Below are positions 55,878-64,000 of a stretch of 64,000 nucleotides of DNA, one piece after another. The notes beneath the pieces are model-generated. The model had not been told where the DNA came from. It made no database searches and was given only the letters and a program-made list of their open reading frames with translations. Each line of letters opens with the position of its first letter. The first letter of the stretch is position 1. The DNA comes from Candidatus Opimibacter skivensis (GTDB lineage Bacteria > Bacteroidota > Bacteroidia > Chitinophagales > Saprospiraceae), in assembly GCA_016721905.1 (NCBI GenBank), contig JADKHH010000001.1, positions 372,001 to 436,000 of the forward strand, given 5' to 3'. The translations under genes and the position numbers were made by a program.

Positions 55878-56562
55878 GATCATCGTGCTCACAGGCGCAG
55901 GAATAAGCGCCGAAAGCGGGATACGCACTTTCCGTGATGCAGGTGGACTTTGGGAAGGCTATAGGATAGAAGATGTAGCCACACCGGAAGCCTGGCATCG
56001 TAATCCGGAGGTCGTGCTTGAATTCTATAATGAACGAAGAAAACAATTGCTCGAAACAACTCCCAATGCCGCTCATTCTGCACTTGCAGATTTGGAGGCC
56101 GCGCACGATATCATTATCATAACCCAGAATGTTGATGACCTTCATGAAAGGGCTGGTAGCCAAAACATAATCCACCTGCATGGTGAACTACTAAAAGCCA
56201 GAAGCTCTGGCTTTGATCATCTGGTCTATGAATGGAAAAAAGATATCCATACAGGCGACATATGCGAAAAAGGATTTCAATTGCGTCCGCACATCGTATG
56301 GTTTGGCGAAATGGTGCCGATGCTGGAGAAGGCAATTGAGGAAATCAGGCATGCTGACGTCGTCATCGTCATCGGCAGCAGTATGCAGGTTTATCCTGCT
56401 GCAAGTCTGGTCGCCTATGCACCACTAGATGCTGATATCTACTACATAGACCCAAATCCGCAATTAAACTATGAACTAAGCAGACGGCCTGGTTTACAGG
56501 TAATACCAAAGCCTGCTTCAATTGGGGTTGCAGAAGTGATCAGTGAATTGAGTAAAAAATGA
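55870..56562 (+). CDS. cobB: NAD-dependent protein deacylase (sirtuin, CobB type)
   Basis: A class III-like sirtuin of 230 residues that removes acyl groups from lysines using NAD. Seen motifs: GAGISAESGIRTFRD, the TQNVDDLHERAG block, the catalytic His in HLHGE and the GSSMQVYPAA loop. Tyr and Arg of FYNERRKQL fit the YxxR motif of desuccinylases. The usual four zinc cysteines are missing: only one Cys is found in the region between HLHGE and the WFGE block. It overlaps nnr by 8 bp. Confidence 0.92.
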   Translation: MSKIIVLTGAGISAESGIRTFRDAGGLWEGYRIEDVATPEAWHRNPEVVLEFYNERRKQLLETTPNAAHSALADLEAAHDIIIITQNVDDLHERAGSQNIIHLHGELLKARSSGFDHLVYEWKKDIHTGDICEKGFQLRPHIVWFGEMVPMLEKAIEEIRHADVVIVIGSSMQVYPAASLVAYAPLDADIYYIDPNPQLNYELSRRPGLQVIPKPASIGVAEVISELSKK

Positions 56563-56576
56563 ACCTCCCAATAATG

Positions 56577-56634
56577 AAATTAATTTTTCGTGTAGGGGTT
56601 CAAAATTTTGAACCCCTACACGAAAAATTAATTT
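56577..56634. repeat. 58-bp perfect palindrome between convergent genes
   Basis: Two 29-bp arms match exactly with the centre between 56605 and 56606; the inner part reads GTGTAGGGGTTCAAAA and its complement. It begins 14 bp after the sirtuin stop and ends 9 bp before the stop of the BNR gene. AT-rich outer arms would give U-tracts both ways. It has the same build and setting as the 64-bp palindrome at 9059. Confidence 0.88.
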
Positions 56635-56643
56635 ATATCCAAA

Positions 56644-59600
56644 TTATTTCGGGATCTCAATCTGCTTAAAGAGCGGCCAATCCAACCCTTCAATAAATGC
56701 TTTATAAGTTGCCCACGGACCTGAGAGAAATGTATTAACAGCGACTACATTCTTTTCTACTTCCTGTTGCGTCTGTGAAAATATCTCCTTTGCATTTGCA
56801 CCCGGTGCGCCCAACGAACTATTGAGATAGGCGCCTGTAGTACCAAGATAGCGGTTGAGATTATCTGTTTCTCTTCTGATCCCTTTCAATCCTTCAGGCT
56901 CCATAAACCCTTTTTCAAGTTCATCGAGCTGCTTTAGTAGTTCTTTGGTCTTCTCCTTTAATTTCGTTTGCGTGGTGTCCGGAGCATTGATGGACATTGA
57001 CTCAATCATCTTGACATCCTTACGAACATCCTGAAGAGCCTGAAATGCAACTTGTGTGCGGCTTACTTCAGCATTGAAGTCAACCAACATGGCATTGCGG
57101 GCAGTCAGATCGGCAGCGGTAATATTTAATCGAGGATCTAATCTTACATTGACAGTCACTGAATCCCGATGGCCCTCATACATACCCACAAGCTTATATA
57201 AGCCTGGCAATACATATTGACCTGATGGATCATCAGCATCCTTTGCCGGTTCCTGACGTGAAGGGTATCTGACACCCTTCTGCCGCATATCCCAACCAAT
57301 CCTATTCCACCCATCTTTCAATTTCTGACTGATATAACGTAAGGTGTCACCCTCGTCAGATAATACATACAGCTTCAATAAATTTTTATCCTTCTTAACT
57401 TCAGGTTGTTTGATTGAATCTCCTGCCACCACATTCTTTTGATTGTCGGCAGACTTTATTTCTTGCTTCTTTTGTTGTTTCTCCTTTCCACCTGCGGCGG
57501 ATTCCGTTGCAAGCGAGTCCTTTTTTACTTCCGGCTTCACATAAGCGATAATACCAGCTCCACCCATTCTATTTGCTCCTTTAAATTCAGCGTCAGCTGT
57601 AAACCGGATTCCATCCACGCTTCTGTACTGAGCCTGTGTTGCATCTTGTGTTGGGAACATTTGGAAAGGCTTATCTAGAATACTCCTGTTGCGAGCGATC
57701 TCACGCAAAGGCAATATATTATCCATGACCCATAATGCCCTGCCAAAGGTGGCGATCGCAAGACTGTGATCAGTCGGATGAATCTTCATATCAAGCGTGG
57801 GAACTCGTGGAAATATTTTGGACGGAAACCTTGCCCATGACTTCCCTTTATCGGTGCTGACATACATACCATCATCTGCCCCCAGAAATAACAATTCAGG
57901 TACCACCGGATCCTGAGCCACGCAATGAACAAATGAAGTGACCTGCTGATCATTGACTATTTTCTTCCAGGTCTGGCCATAATCAGTAGTATGAAACAAA
58001 TATGCACTCCAATCTCCTCGACGATAATGGTTCATGACAACGAATGCTTCACCTGCCTGGTAGGATGATACTTCTATCTGGGGAATCCATGCACCTGCCG
58101 GACTTCCTGTTATTTTTGGTGTAAGATTTGTCCATGATTTTCCACCATCGCGTGTGAGCTGGAGATAACCATCATCTGTTCCTACCCAAATCACATTCTG
58201 GTCAACCTGACTTGGTGCAATACAAATTATTGTGGTGTGATTTTCAGCACTAGTAGCATCGATGGTCAGACCCCCTGACAAGTGTTGATTTTGCTTAGTA
58301 GTATCATTAGAAGTTAAATCCGGAGAAATGATTTCCCATGACTTACCACAGTCCAGGCTCTTGTGGACAAACTGACTGCCATAATAGATACCGCAGTCCT
58401 GACCAGGCACAGGCGCTATAGCGGCATTCCAGTTAAACCGAAGGAAAACACCATCCGGATGAACGGGTCTGACAAATTGGTTATAACCCGTTTCCCTGTC
58501 GTAGTACGCAAGATTTCCACCTTGGCTCATCGCCCAACCATACCTCGTGTCCGATAATTTTGGAAGGACATCAAACCCATCACCAAAATATAATTCACGC
58601 CAATCCTGGTTACGAATTCCACCCGCTTTCAACGTAAACGCAGGACCGACCCATGAACCATTATCCTGCATACCGCCGTAGAGATTATATGGATACTCCA
58701 TATCAACATTCAAGTGATAGAATTGTCCCACTGGAATATTAGAACAGAAATACCAATTACGACCTCCATCCCTGGATATGTTCAACCCGCCATCATTGCC
58801 ATCAATGATGTAATCTGGGTTGTCAGGATGTATCCAGAACGCATGATGATCAGGATGCACGCCTTTCCCATAATCCAGGATGGTTTCAAATGTGCGTCCA
58901 CCGTCTTCACTTTTGGAGACATACGAGAACAGATTCCACAATCTGTTTTCATTTTTTGGGTCGACATAGATTTCATGATAATAAAAAGGTCTGTTTCCTA
59001 TGTTGTTCGTAGTCACCAGATTCCAGTGCTCTCCGCCATCTGTGCTTCTATATAAACCGTTTTCCTTAGCCTCAACAAGCGCATAAACTATATTCGGTTT
59101 CGATGGAGATACGGCCAAGCCTATTCTTCCAAGTTGTCCAGCAGGCAGTCCTTCATCAGCTGTAATCTTTTTCCATTTTTCACCTCCATCATACGTGATA
59201 TACAAACCTGATCCGGCACCACCACTGACAAAATCCCAGGGCGTGCGCATATGCTCATAAAGTGCTGCAATGATCTTACGTGGATTCGCCGGGTCCATAA
59301 TCAGATCACCTACTCCGGATTTATCATTTGAGTAGAGGATCTTTGTCCAGGTTTTCCCGCTGTCAGTGGACTTGAATACACCACGCTCGGTGGAAGGATT
59401 CCATGGGGATCCACCTGCCCCAACATAAATTGTAGATGGATCATGGCCATCAATGAGTATACGATGTATCACTTTTGTTTCTGTGAGGCCCATGTGCATC
59501 CATGTCCGACCTCCGTCCAGGGATCTGAATATACCTTTACCACTGTTTTGAGAATTTCTTGGATTACCCTCCCCGGTGCCTACCCATATCTCACTCGGAT

Positions 59601-59892
59601 TCTGTTGATTTATTTTAATAGCCCCGATAGCTAATGATGGCTGATCGTCAAATATTGGGTTCCACTCTACCCCGCCATCAGTTGATTCCCATACTCCCCC
59701 GGATGCTGAGCCAATATAAATATGGTTAGGGGCTGAGTTCACTACATCGATTGCAGTAATGCGCCCGCTCATACCTGCAGGGCCAACATTCCGGATGGAA
59801 AATCCCTCAAGGATTTTTTCGTCTAGAGGCTGACCAGGTAGTATCGTGATTGAACTAAATAGTGCGAGGAAGAATAGCGTTAATTTCATCAA
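56644..59892 (-). CDS. Secreted giant BNR/VPS10-like propeller protein, paralogue
   Basis: 1082 residues with a signal peptide (about 1-20). The layout repeats that of the gene at 41268: FSIRNVGPAGMSGRITAI, then about 680 residues of Asp-box propeller (STDGGVEW, SLDGGRTW, STDSGKTW, TRDGGKSW, STDKGKSW), then an Ig-like part (IGWDMRQKGVRYPS, LPGLYKLVGMYEGH) and a helical end. A low-complexity Lys/Glu/Gln insert (about 800-850) separates the two halves and is lacking in the paralogue. No sorting domain is seen. Function unknown; a protein-binding role fits sortilin-like propellers. Confidence 0.87.
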   Translation of the reverse strand: MMKLTLFFLALFSSITILPGQPLDEKILEGFSIRNVGPAGMSGRITAIDVVNSAPNHIYIGSASGGVWESTDGGVEWNPIFDDQPSLAIGAIKINQQNPSEIWVGTGEGNPRNSQNSGKGIFRSLDGGRTWMHMGLTETKVIHRILIDGHDPSTIYVGAGGSPWNPSTERGVFKSTDSGKTWTKILYSNDKSGVGDLIMDPANPRKIIAALYEHMRTPWDFVSGGAGSGLYITYDGGEKWKKITADEGLPAGQLGRIGLAVSPSKPNIVYALVEAKENGLYRSTDGGEHWNLVTTNNIGNRPFYYHEIYVDPKNENRLWNLFSYVSKSEDGGRTFETILDYGKGVHPDHHAFWIHPDNPDYIIDGNDGGLNISRDGGRNWYFCSNIPVGQFYHLNVDMEYPYNLYGGMQDNGSWVGPAFTLKAGGIRNQDWRELYFGDGFDVLPKLSDTRYGWAMSQGGNLAYYDRETGYNQFVRPVHPDGVFLRFNWNAAIAPVPGQDCGIYYGSQFVHKSLDCGKSWEIISPDLTSNDTTKQNQHLSGGLTIDATSAENHTTIICIAPSQVDQNVIWVGTDDGYLQLTRDGGKSWTNLTPKITGSPAGAWIPQIEVSSYQAGEAFVVMNHYRRGDWSAYLFHTTDYGQTWKKIVNDQQVTSFVHCVAQDPVVPELLFLGADDGMYVSTDKGKSWARFPSKIFPRVPTLDMKIHPTDHSLAIATFGRALWVMDNILPLREIARNRSILDKPFQMFPTQDATQAQYRSVDGIRFTADAEFKGANRMGGAGIIAYVKPEVKKDSLATESAAGGKEKQQKKQEIKSADNQKNVVAGDSIKQPEVKKDKNLLKLYVLSDEGDTLRYISQKLKDGWNRIGWDMRQKGVRYPSRQEPAKDADDPSGQYVLPGLYKLVGMYEGHRDSVTVNVRLDPRLNITAADLTARNAMLVDFNAEVSRTQVAFQALQDVRKDVKMIESMSINAPDTTQTKLKEKTKELLKQLDELEKGFMEPEGLKGIRRETDNLNRYLGTTGAYLNSSLGAPGANAKEIFSQTQQEVEKNVVAVNTFLSGPWATYKAFIEGLDWPLFKQIEIPK

Positions 59893-60036
59893 TGGAATTT
59901 GTGAAGTGATTTCAGTAAATGTGATGAAAGCATCATGATATCCGAATGAAGGAATTAAAATCTCCGAATGTGGATATAATGATAACTAATTAAATCAAAT
60001 AAAACAGCCAGGGAACCGGTATAATCCAGCATCTGG

Positions 60037-61911
60037 TTATTCTGATTTGGGATTCGGCCATGCATTATTTTCCCTGTACACATCCAACATGCGCATGAAC
60101 GGATCAATCTTAACCGATTGAATCTGATCAGGCGTAAAAGGTACTTGAAACAGGTAATATGGATTGACCCAATCCCAATCCGGAAGGACCGTATAAGGTT
60201 TACTATTGGGACCAGTCTCCATCTTTGCCCCTCGCATGATATCCAGAGGAATGGTATAGAACAGTTGTGTGCCCCCTTTCACACTTATCAACACATCAAT
60301 GGGTATAGGCATAGCTCCAAGTCGTGCAAGCAGGATAGCAGTTTGTCCTTGATTACTGAACACCGAATCAACCTCGTAATCAACTGTCTTTAAAGAATAG
60401 ACCATATAGTCCTTGTACCAGTCCAGTTCCAATCCAGCCGATTTTTCCATGACACGAATGAAGTCATTGTCGTCCGGGTGTTTAAATTTCCAGGTATTAA
60501 AAAATTCAAGGAGTCCCTGATCAAATGCTGGTTTACCAATCACATACTCAAGTTGGTGTAAAAACAATGCACCTTTTTGATACGCTGCGGCACCATAAGC
60601 TCCAAAATTTTCAAAGTGATCCGCATGTGTGGATAATGGCTCTTCTACACCTGACATGACAAGATCAATATACCCATTGTAAAAACTCTCATATGGCGTC
60701 GGATCAGGATCCCCAGGAATCAGCCCTTTTGATCTGAGATGATTCATCACACGTTCAGAGGCATAGTTGGTGAATCCTTCGTCCATCCAGTAAAAGTAAC
60801 TCTCATTAAACCCGAGCACCATCTGGTACCAGCTATGCATCAGCTCATGGACGGAAACGCCTACCAGGCTTGTCAGGGATCTGTGTCCTGTGATCAATGT
60901 GGCCATTGGATACTCCATGCCGCCATCTCCTCCCTGTATAAATGAGTAGACCGGATAGGGATATTGTCCAAAGTGCTCATTGATATACCGGAACGCTTCT
61001 TCCATGATCGGAAGCAGTGATTGCCAGTTCTGAATAAACAGCTCATTGGGCTGATAAAATGAATGAAGCTTTAGGCCATCAGCGCATGTATGCACATCGT
61101 GTATATAGTCAGGATCTGCTGCCCAAACAAAATCATGCACATTCTTAGCTACAAAATGCCATGTATTCCTTTGGGATTGAACATCCTTTGAAAACGCGTA
61201 TCCATGGCCTATCTTCTTTGCATTTTGCAATTCTCCTGAGGCAGCCACTGTATATCCCGCATCCAGGGTTATGCTTACATCAAACTCACCCCACACGCCA
61301 TAAAACTCAAAGGCAATGTATGGATCGGCATGCCAGCCCTGTTCATCAAATTCACATAGCTTAGGATACCACTGTGACATAGAGTACCGAATGCCTTCTG
61401 CATTGTCTCTTCCTGAACGTCTGACCTGAGTCGGAACCTGTGCATCATACTCCATGTCAAACTTAACGGATTGCCCCGGCCTGATAGGTTTGGACAGCTC
61501 TACCTCCAGAATTGTACCTACTACCTCGTAATTGACTCTCATTCCATCCTGGGTCAAAGAGCGGATTTTGTGATAGCCGATTTCGTTGTCCGTTAGCCGG
61601 GAAATTCTTGACCCCACTCTGGGATCGCCATTATCCAGCGATCTGGATCTGACATCCATCGTACTGCCTGGCTGGAACGCATTGAAATAAAGGTGAAAAA
61701 ATACTTTTTTGAGTGTTTCGGGGGAGTTGTTTTGATATTTGACTGTTTGTTTGGCCGAAAACCGGTTGGTCTCAACATCCAGATGGATCTCCATCTTGTA
61801 CTTAACCTCCTGTTGCCAATAGGTTTTATCTTTCGGAACGCCAGCAGTAGACATATACCCGCTTAAAAGGGCTGTTGCAAGACAAATACTCGAAATTAAC
61901 CTCACGGACAT
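60037..61911 (-). CDS. M1 family metallopeptidase without sorting domain
   Basis: A 624-residue zinc peptidase with a signal peptide (cleavage near residue 24). The zinc site is complete: HELMH (His355, Glu356, His359) and Glu378 in WMDEGFTNY, with exact M1 spacing. GGDGGMEYPM replaces the GGMEN loop, as in the group of M1 proteins with DUF-type N-domains. It lacks the T9SS sorting domain of the M1 gene at the window start, so it should be periplasmic. It follows the same strand as the BNR gene after 144 bp. Confidence 0.92.
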   Translation of the reverse strand: MSVRLISSICLATALLSGYMSTAGVPKDKTYWQQEVKYKMEIHLDVETNRFSAKQTVKYQNNSPETLKKVFFHLYFNAFQPGSTMDVRSRSLDNGDPRVGSRISRLTDNEIGYHKIRSLTQDGMRVNYEVVGTILEVELSKPIRPGQSVKFDMEYDAQVPTQVRRSGRDNAEGIRYSMSQWYPKLCEFDEQGWHADPYIAFEFYGVWGEFDVSITLDAGYTVAASGELQNAKKIGHGYAFSKDVQSQRNTWHFVAKNVHDFVWAADPDYIHDVHTCADGLKLHSFYQPNELFIQNWQSLLPIMEEAFRYINEHFGQYPYPVYSFIQGGDGGMEYPMATLITGHRSLTSLVGVSVHELMHSWYQMVLGFNESYFYWMDEGFTNYASERVMNHLRSKGLIPGDPDPTPYESFYNGYIDLVMSGVEEPLSTHADHFENFGAYGAAAYQKGALFLHQLEYVIGKPAFDQGLLEFFNTWKFKHPDDNDFIRVMEKSAGLELDWYKDYMVYSLKTVDYEVDSVFSNQGQTAILLARLGAMPIPIDVLISVKGGTQLFYTIPLDIMRGAKMETGPNSKPYTVLPDWDWVNPYYLFQVPFTPDQIQSVKIDPFMRMLDVYRENNAWPNPKSE

Positions 61912-62038
61912 AGAAATCTATATAATTTTCGAAAAGTAATAAACATTTGAGGGGAAAATCAAACCAAACCCGCTGTAACAGCCGTAATTATACAAACTGA
62001 CAGGAATTTCTGATCCAAGTATTCAATATTCGGGCTAT

Positions 62039-62065
62039 TTGGATAAAAGAATCTTATTACATTTG
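62039..62065 (+). promoter_or_regulatory. Probable promoter of the DUF6580 gene
   Basis: TTG (62039-62041), a 16-bp spacer and TACATTTG (62058-62065) resemble the Bacteroidota consensus, with a spacer one base short of the usual 17-23. The ATG at 62073 is 7 bp after the box, so the leader is very short. Confidence 0.5.
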
Positions 62066-62072
62066 AAGCAAC

Positions 62073-62636
62073 ATGAATCAAACCAGGGCCATAATAGTTT
62101 CATTGCTGATTGTCGGGATTGGAAGCAGGTTGATTCCCCATTACCCTAACTTCACCGCCATAGGTGCTATTTCCCTATTTGGAGCAGCTTTTGGCACGAG
62201 GAGGAGTATTGCGATTGTCATTCCTTACCTGGTCATGTTATTCAGTGACATGATCCTTAATAATGTCATTTACGCCAACATGTACCCCGAAGATTACAAG
62301 AGTTTCATCTTTTTGTATCGTGGGGCTTTGTGGAGCTATGCTGCCTTCGGGATCATCGTGATCTTTGGGTATACCCTTTTCCGAAATGGTGTCGATCTTT
62401 CAAAAGTGATTTTCGGAGCTCTTGGTTCCTCGATCATCTTTTTCCTGCTTTCTAATTTTGGTGTCTGGGCTTCGACAGGAGCCTATTCAGTCAACTTCAC
62501 AGGCCTCCTTGCCTGCTACACCGCAGGCTTACCTTTCCTGATCAACCAGGTCTTCGGTGATCTGTTTTACAGCCTCGTGCTCTTTGGAGTCGCTTTGCAT
62601 GTATTCCAGCTTAAGCCAAAACGCTTGTTAGCTTAG
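62073..62636 (+). CDS. DUF6580 family membrane protein (ECF S-component-like)
   Basis: 187 residues, about five transmembrane helices. The start NFTAIGAISLFGAAFG with RRSIAIVIPYLVMLFSDMIL is typical of the DUF6580 'putative transport protein' family, whose fold resembles the substrate-binding S subunits of ECF vitamin transporters. The next gene, convergent from the other strand, makes adenosylcobalamin, which makes a cobalamin-related substrate a reasonable guess but no more. No ECF ATPase or T subunit is adjacent. Confidence 0.75.
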   Translation: MNQTRAIIVSLLIVGIGSRLIPHYPNFTAIGAISLFGAAFGTRRSIAIVIPYLVMLFSDMILNNVIYANMYPEDYKSFIFLYRGALWSYAAFGIIVIFGYTLFRNGVDLSKVIFGALGSSIIFFLLSNFGVWASTGAYSVNFTGLLACYTAGLPFLINQVFGDLFYSLVLFGVALHVFQLKPKRLLA

Positions 62637-62644
62637 TTTTTTCG

Positions 62645-62840
62645 TTCGGAGTGCACGGAGGGAATTTATAATTCCTGACTCCTGCTTCCTATTTCTTTAA
62701 ATATTTCGCACGGAGATCACAGAGTTCACGGAGGGCACTTATAACTCCTTATTCTTATTTCCTGACTCCTGCTTCCTATTTCCTATTTCCTTAAATATTT
62801 CGCACGGAGATCACGGAGTCCACGGAGGGCACTTATAACT
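62645..62840 (-). repeat. Composite direct repeat with CTCCGTG units
   Basis: A block of about 100 bp occurs two to three times: TTCGCACGGAGATCAC, then a GAGT-CACGGAGGGCACTTATAACTCC-like segment with gaps, then 7-bp TTCCTAT/TGCTTCC/TGACTCC units. Copies start near 62645 (partial), 62705 and 62801. On the minus strand it reads as CTCCGTGNN nonamers and GGAARNA heptamers, continuing the array behind the adenosyltransferase gene. Confidence 0.75.
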
Positions 62841-62850
62841 CCTGACTACT

Positions 62851-62905
62851 CACTTTTCACTTTTCACTTTTCACTTTTCACTTTTCACTTTCACTTTTCA
62901 CTCTC
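62851..62905 (-). repeat. 7-bp tandem array reaching into the adenosyltransferase gene end
   Basis: Eight units, five of them exact CACTTTT copies in a row (62851-62885), one shortened by a base. On the minus strand they read GTGAAAA. The stop TGA and the last codons (VKSESEK) of the gene are made of array sequence. Confidence 0.9.
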
Positions 62906-63447
62906 GGCATCCACTTCACCTCTTCAACCCCTTCTCTCAAACCAAGCCATCTGGCCAGCACGAAAAAGAAGTCAGAAAGTCTGTTGAGATATAAAATGAC
63001 AATAGGGTCTACCTCTGAGTTATGTGCCAATGTGACACATCTTCGCTCCGCCCTTCTACATACGGTACGGGCAAGGTGAGCTGCACTGACAGAGGGACTG
63101 CCACCGGGCATAATGAAATGCTTGAGTGTCGGCAATGTGTCCTGCATTTTATCGATGGATTGCTCTATGAGCTTGATATCCTCATCCAGCAAATCAGGGG
63201 TGATCATATTTTTTCCGGGCTCGCTCGCGAGATTTGAACCTACTGTGAATAACCTTGACTGGATCGTCTGTAGTAAATGGTCAATTTGCTGATCAGGGAT
63301 GGTTGACATCAGCCATCCGATCACTGAATTCAACTCATCCACAGTGCCATATGCTTCAATGCGAATATGGTCTTTGGGCAAACGAGCTCCGCCAAAAAGA
63401 CCGGTCGTGCCATCGTCACCTGTTTTGGTATAAATCTTACTGGCCAT
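62878..63447 (-). CDS. Cob(I)yrinic acid a,c-diamide adenosyltransferase (PduO type)
   Basis: Makes adenosylcobalamin from cob(I)alamin and ATP. The 189 residues show the PduO N-terminal ATP loop KIYTKTGDDGTTGLFGG, the AYGTVDELNS block, and the C-terminal CRRAERRCVTLA and LNRLSDFFFVLAR helices. The final seven residues (VKSESEK) and stop lie inside a 7-bp repeat array, so the C-terminus has been reshaped by the repeat. It is followed upstream (15 bp) by the ABC ATPase gene, likely the same transcript. Confidence 0.94.
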   Translation of the reverse strand: MASKIYTKTGDDGTTGLFGGARLPKDHIRIEAYGTVDELNSVIGWLMSTIPDQQIDHLLQTIQSRLFTVGSNLASEPGKNMITPDLLDEDIKLIEQSIDKMQDTLPTLKHFIMPGGSPSVSAAHLARTVCRRAERRCVTLAHNSEVDPIVILYLNRLSDFFFVLARWLGLREGVEEVKWMPRVKSESEK

Positions 63448-63462
63448 CTTTTATTTGCTTGT

Positions 63463-64000
63463 TCAGGAGGCTCCTGCAATTTCGGAAAATGAAGTAATGT
63501 AATTCGGATTGAGTGCATCCGATTCCACAAACCCGTCCCTGAGTTTAACTACCCGATGGGCATAAAGGGATATATCCGGTTCGTGTGTCACCAGGATAAT
63601 TGTGTTTCCAAGTGAATGGATTTTACCAAAAATCTCCATAATCTCAAGAGAGGTCTTGGTATCCAGGTTACCGGTGGGTTCGTCTGCGAGGATGATAGAA
63701 GGATTGTTAACTAAGGCCCTGGCTATGGCCACGCGCTGACGCTGTCCACCGGACAATTCATTTGGCTTATGGTGCATCCTGTCTGTGAGGCTAACTTGCT
63801 CAAGCACATGCTCGGCTATCTCTTCACGCTTTGATCTCCTCATGCCTGCATAGACTAGCGGTAGAGCTACATTATCAAGAGCAGAAAGCCTAGGTAAGAG
63901 GTTAAAGGTCTGGAATACGAACCCGATCTCCTTATTCCGTACAGCTGCCAATTCACCATCACTCATCTCACTGACTAACTGGTTGTTGAGGAAATATTCA
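63463..64000 (-). CDS. MacB/LolD-like ABC transporter ATP-binding protein, start beyond window
   Basis: Partial gene: the frame is open to the window edge (residues EYFLNNQLVSEMSDGELAAV before the first internal ATG), so the Walker A region lies outside. Seen are the Q-loop FVFQTFNLLPRLSALDNV, signature LSGGQRQRVAIARAL, Walker B ILADEPTGNLD, and the H-loop LVTHEPD. This set is typical of the MacB/LolD class, which drives lipoprotein release or efflux through a partner permease. The permease gene is not in the window. Confidence 0.9.
   Translation of the reverse strand, partial: EYFLNNQLVSEMSDGELAAVRNKEIGFVFQTFNLLPRLSALDNVALPLVYAGMRRSKREEIAEHVLEQVSLTDRMHHKPNELSGGQRQRVAIARALVNNPSIILADEPTGNLDTKTSLEIMEIFGKIHSLGNTIILVTHEPDISLYAHRVVKLRDGFVESDALNPNYITSFSEIAGAS

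Overview
The window reads as chromosomal DNA of a Bacteroidota bacterium, most likely a member of Saprospiria (Lewinella/Haliscomenobacter-like). The evidence is type IX secretion sorting domains of type A (about residue 580 of the first gene, and others) and type B (CHU_C-like end near 47.3 kb), a PorP/SprF membrane protein, bacillithiol synthesis (bshC), an S46 dipeptidyl peptidase, a LytS/LytTR pair, and promoter-like TAnnTTTG boxes typical of the phylum. The genus is inference. I see no phage, plasmid, IS element, rRNA or CRISPR.

Layout. 0-9 kb: secreted M1 peptidase, esterase, a RibF-glycosyltransferase fusion, RluA-type pseudouridine synthase, lipoprotein amylase, rlmH and a rhomboid protease. 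9-14.4 kb: pruA, coaD, a YwaF-like membrane protein and a DPP11-type S46 peptidase broken by two single-base frameshifts. 14.4-15.2 kb: tRNA-Val, tRNA-Pro and tRNA-Thr embedded in short tandem repeats. 15.2-26.7 kb: a lipoprotein, a 1277-residue propeller/SprB-repeat surface protein, tpiA, ppk1 and an ABC-F ATPase. 26.7-31.2 kb: folE-fabD-yqgE operon, divergent LytS/LytR pair, then a GGGGG-rich repeat cluster. 31.2-36.2 kb: three frameshifted genes (dockerin-bearing T9SS protein, an unrecognised helical protein, a TPR lipoprotein). 36.2-47.3 kb: Spo0M-like protein, a conserved Bacteroidota protein, an Fe-S redox pair, PyrR-like phosphoribosyltransferase, patatin, a giant BNR-repeat protein, bshC and accD. 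47.3-54 kb: a surface operon of PorP/SprF, a PorE-like TPR-propeller-OmpA protein and a PKD-domain type B T9SS protein. 54.3-64 kb: nnr, sirtuin, a second BNR protein, M1 peptidase, DUF6580 membrane protein, cobalamin adenosyltransferase and the start-truncated end of a MacB-like ABC ATPase.

The most striking non-coding signal is a set of short tandem arrays with unit GTRAnnn (7 bp) or GTRAnnnn (8 bp), R being A or G. Each one lies directly 3' of a gene, is oriented with that gene, and begins at or overlaps the gene's own stop codon. Because each unit carries TGA or TAA and 7 and 8 are not multiples of 3, the arrays place stops in every reading frame. Two perfect palindromes of 64 and 58 bp sit between convergent gene pairs, and small REP-like hairpins with a GCAATT tail occur near 15.1 and 37.3 kb.

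About 17 frameshifts are concentrated in six genes. Most look like one base lost from a short homopolymer. They may be consensus errors rather than real gene decay, so 'pseudogene' labels here mean 'broken as given'.
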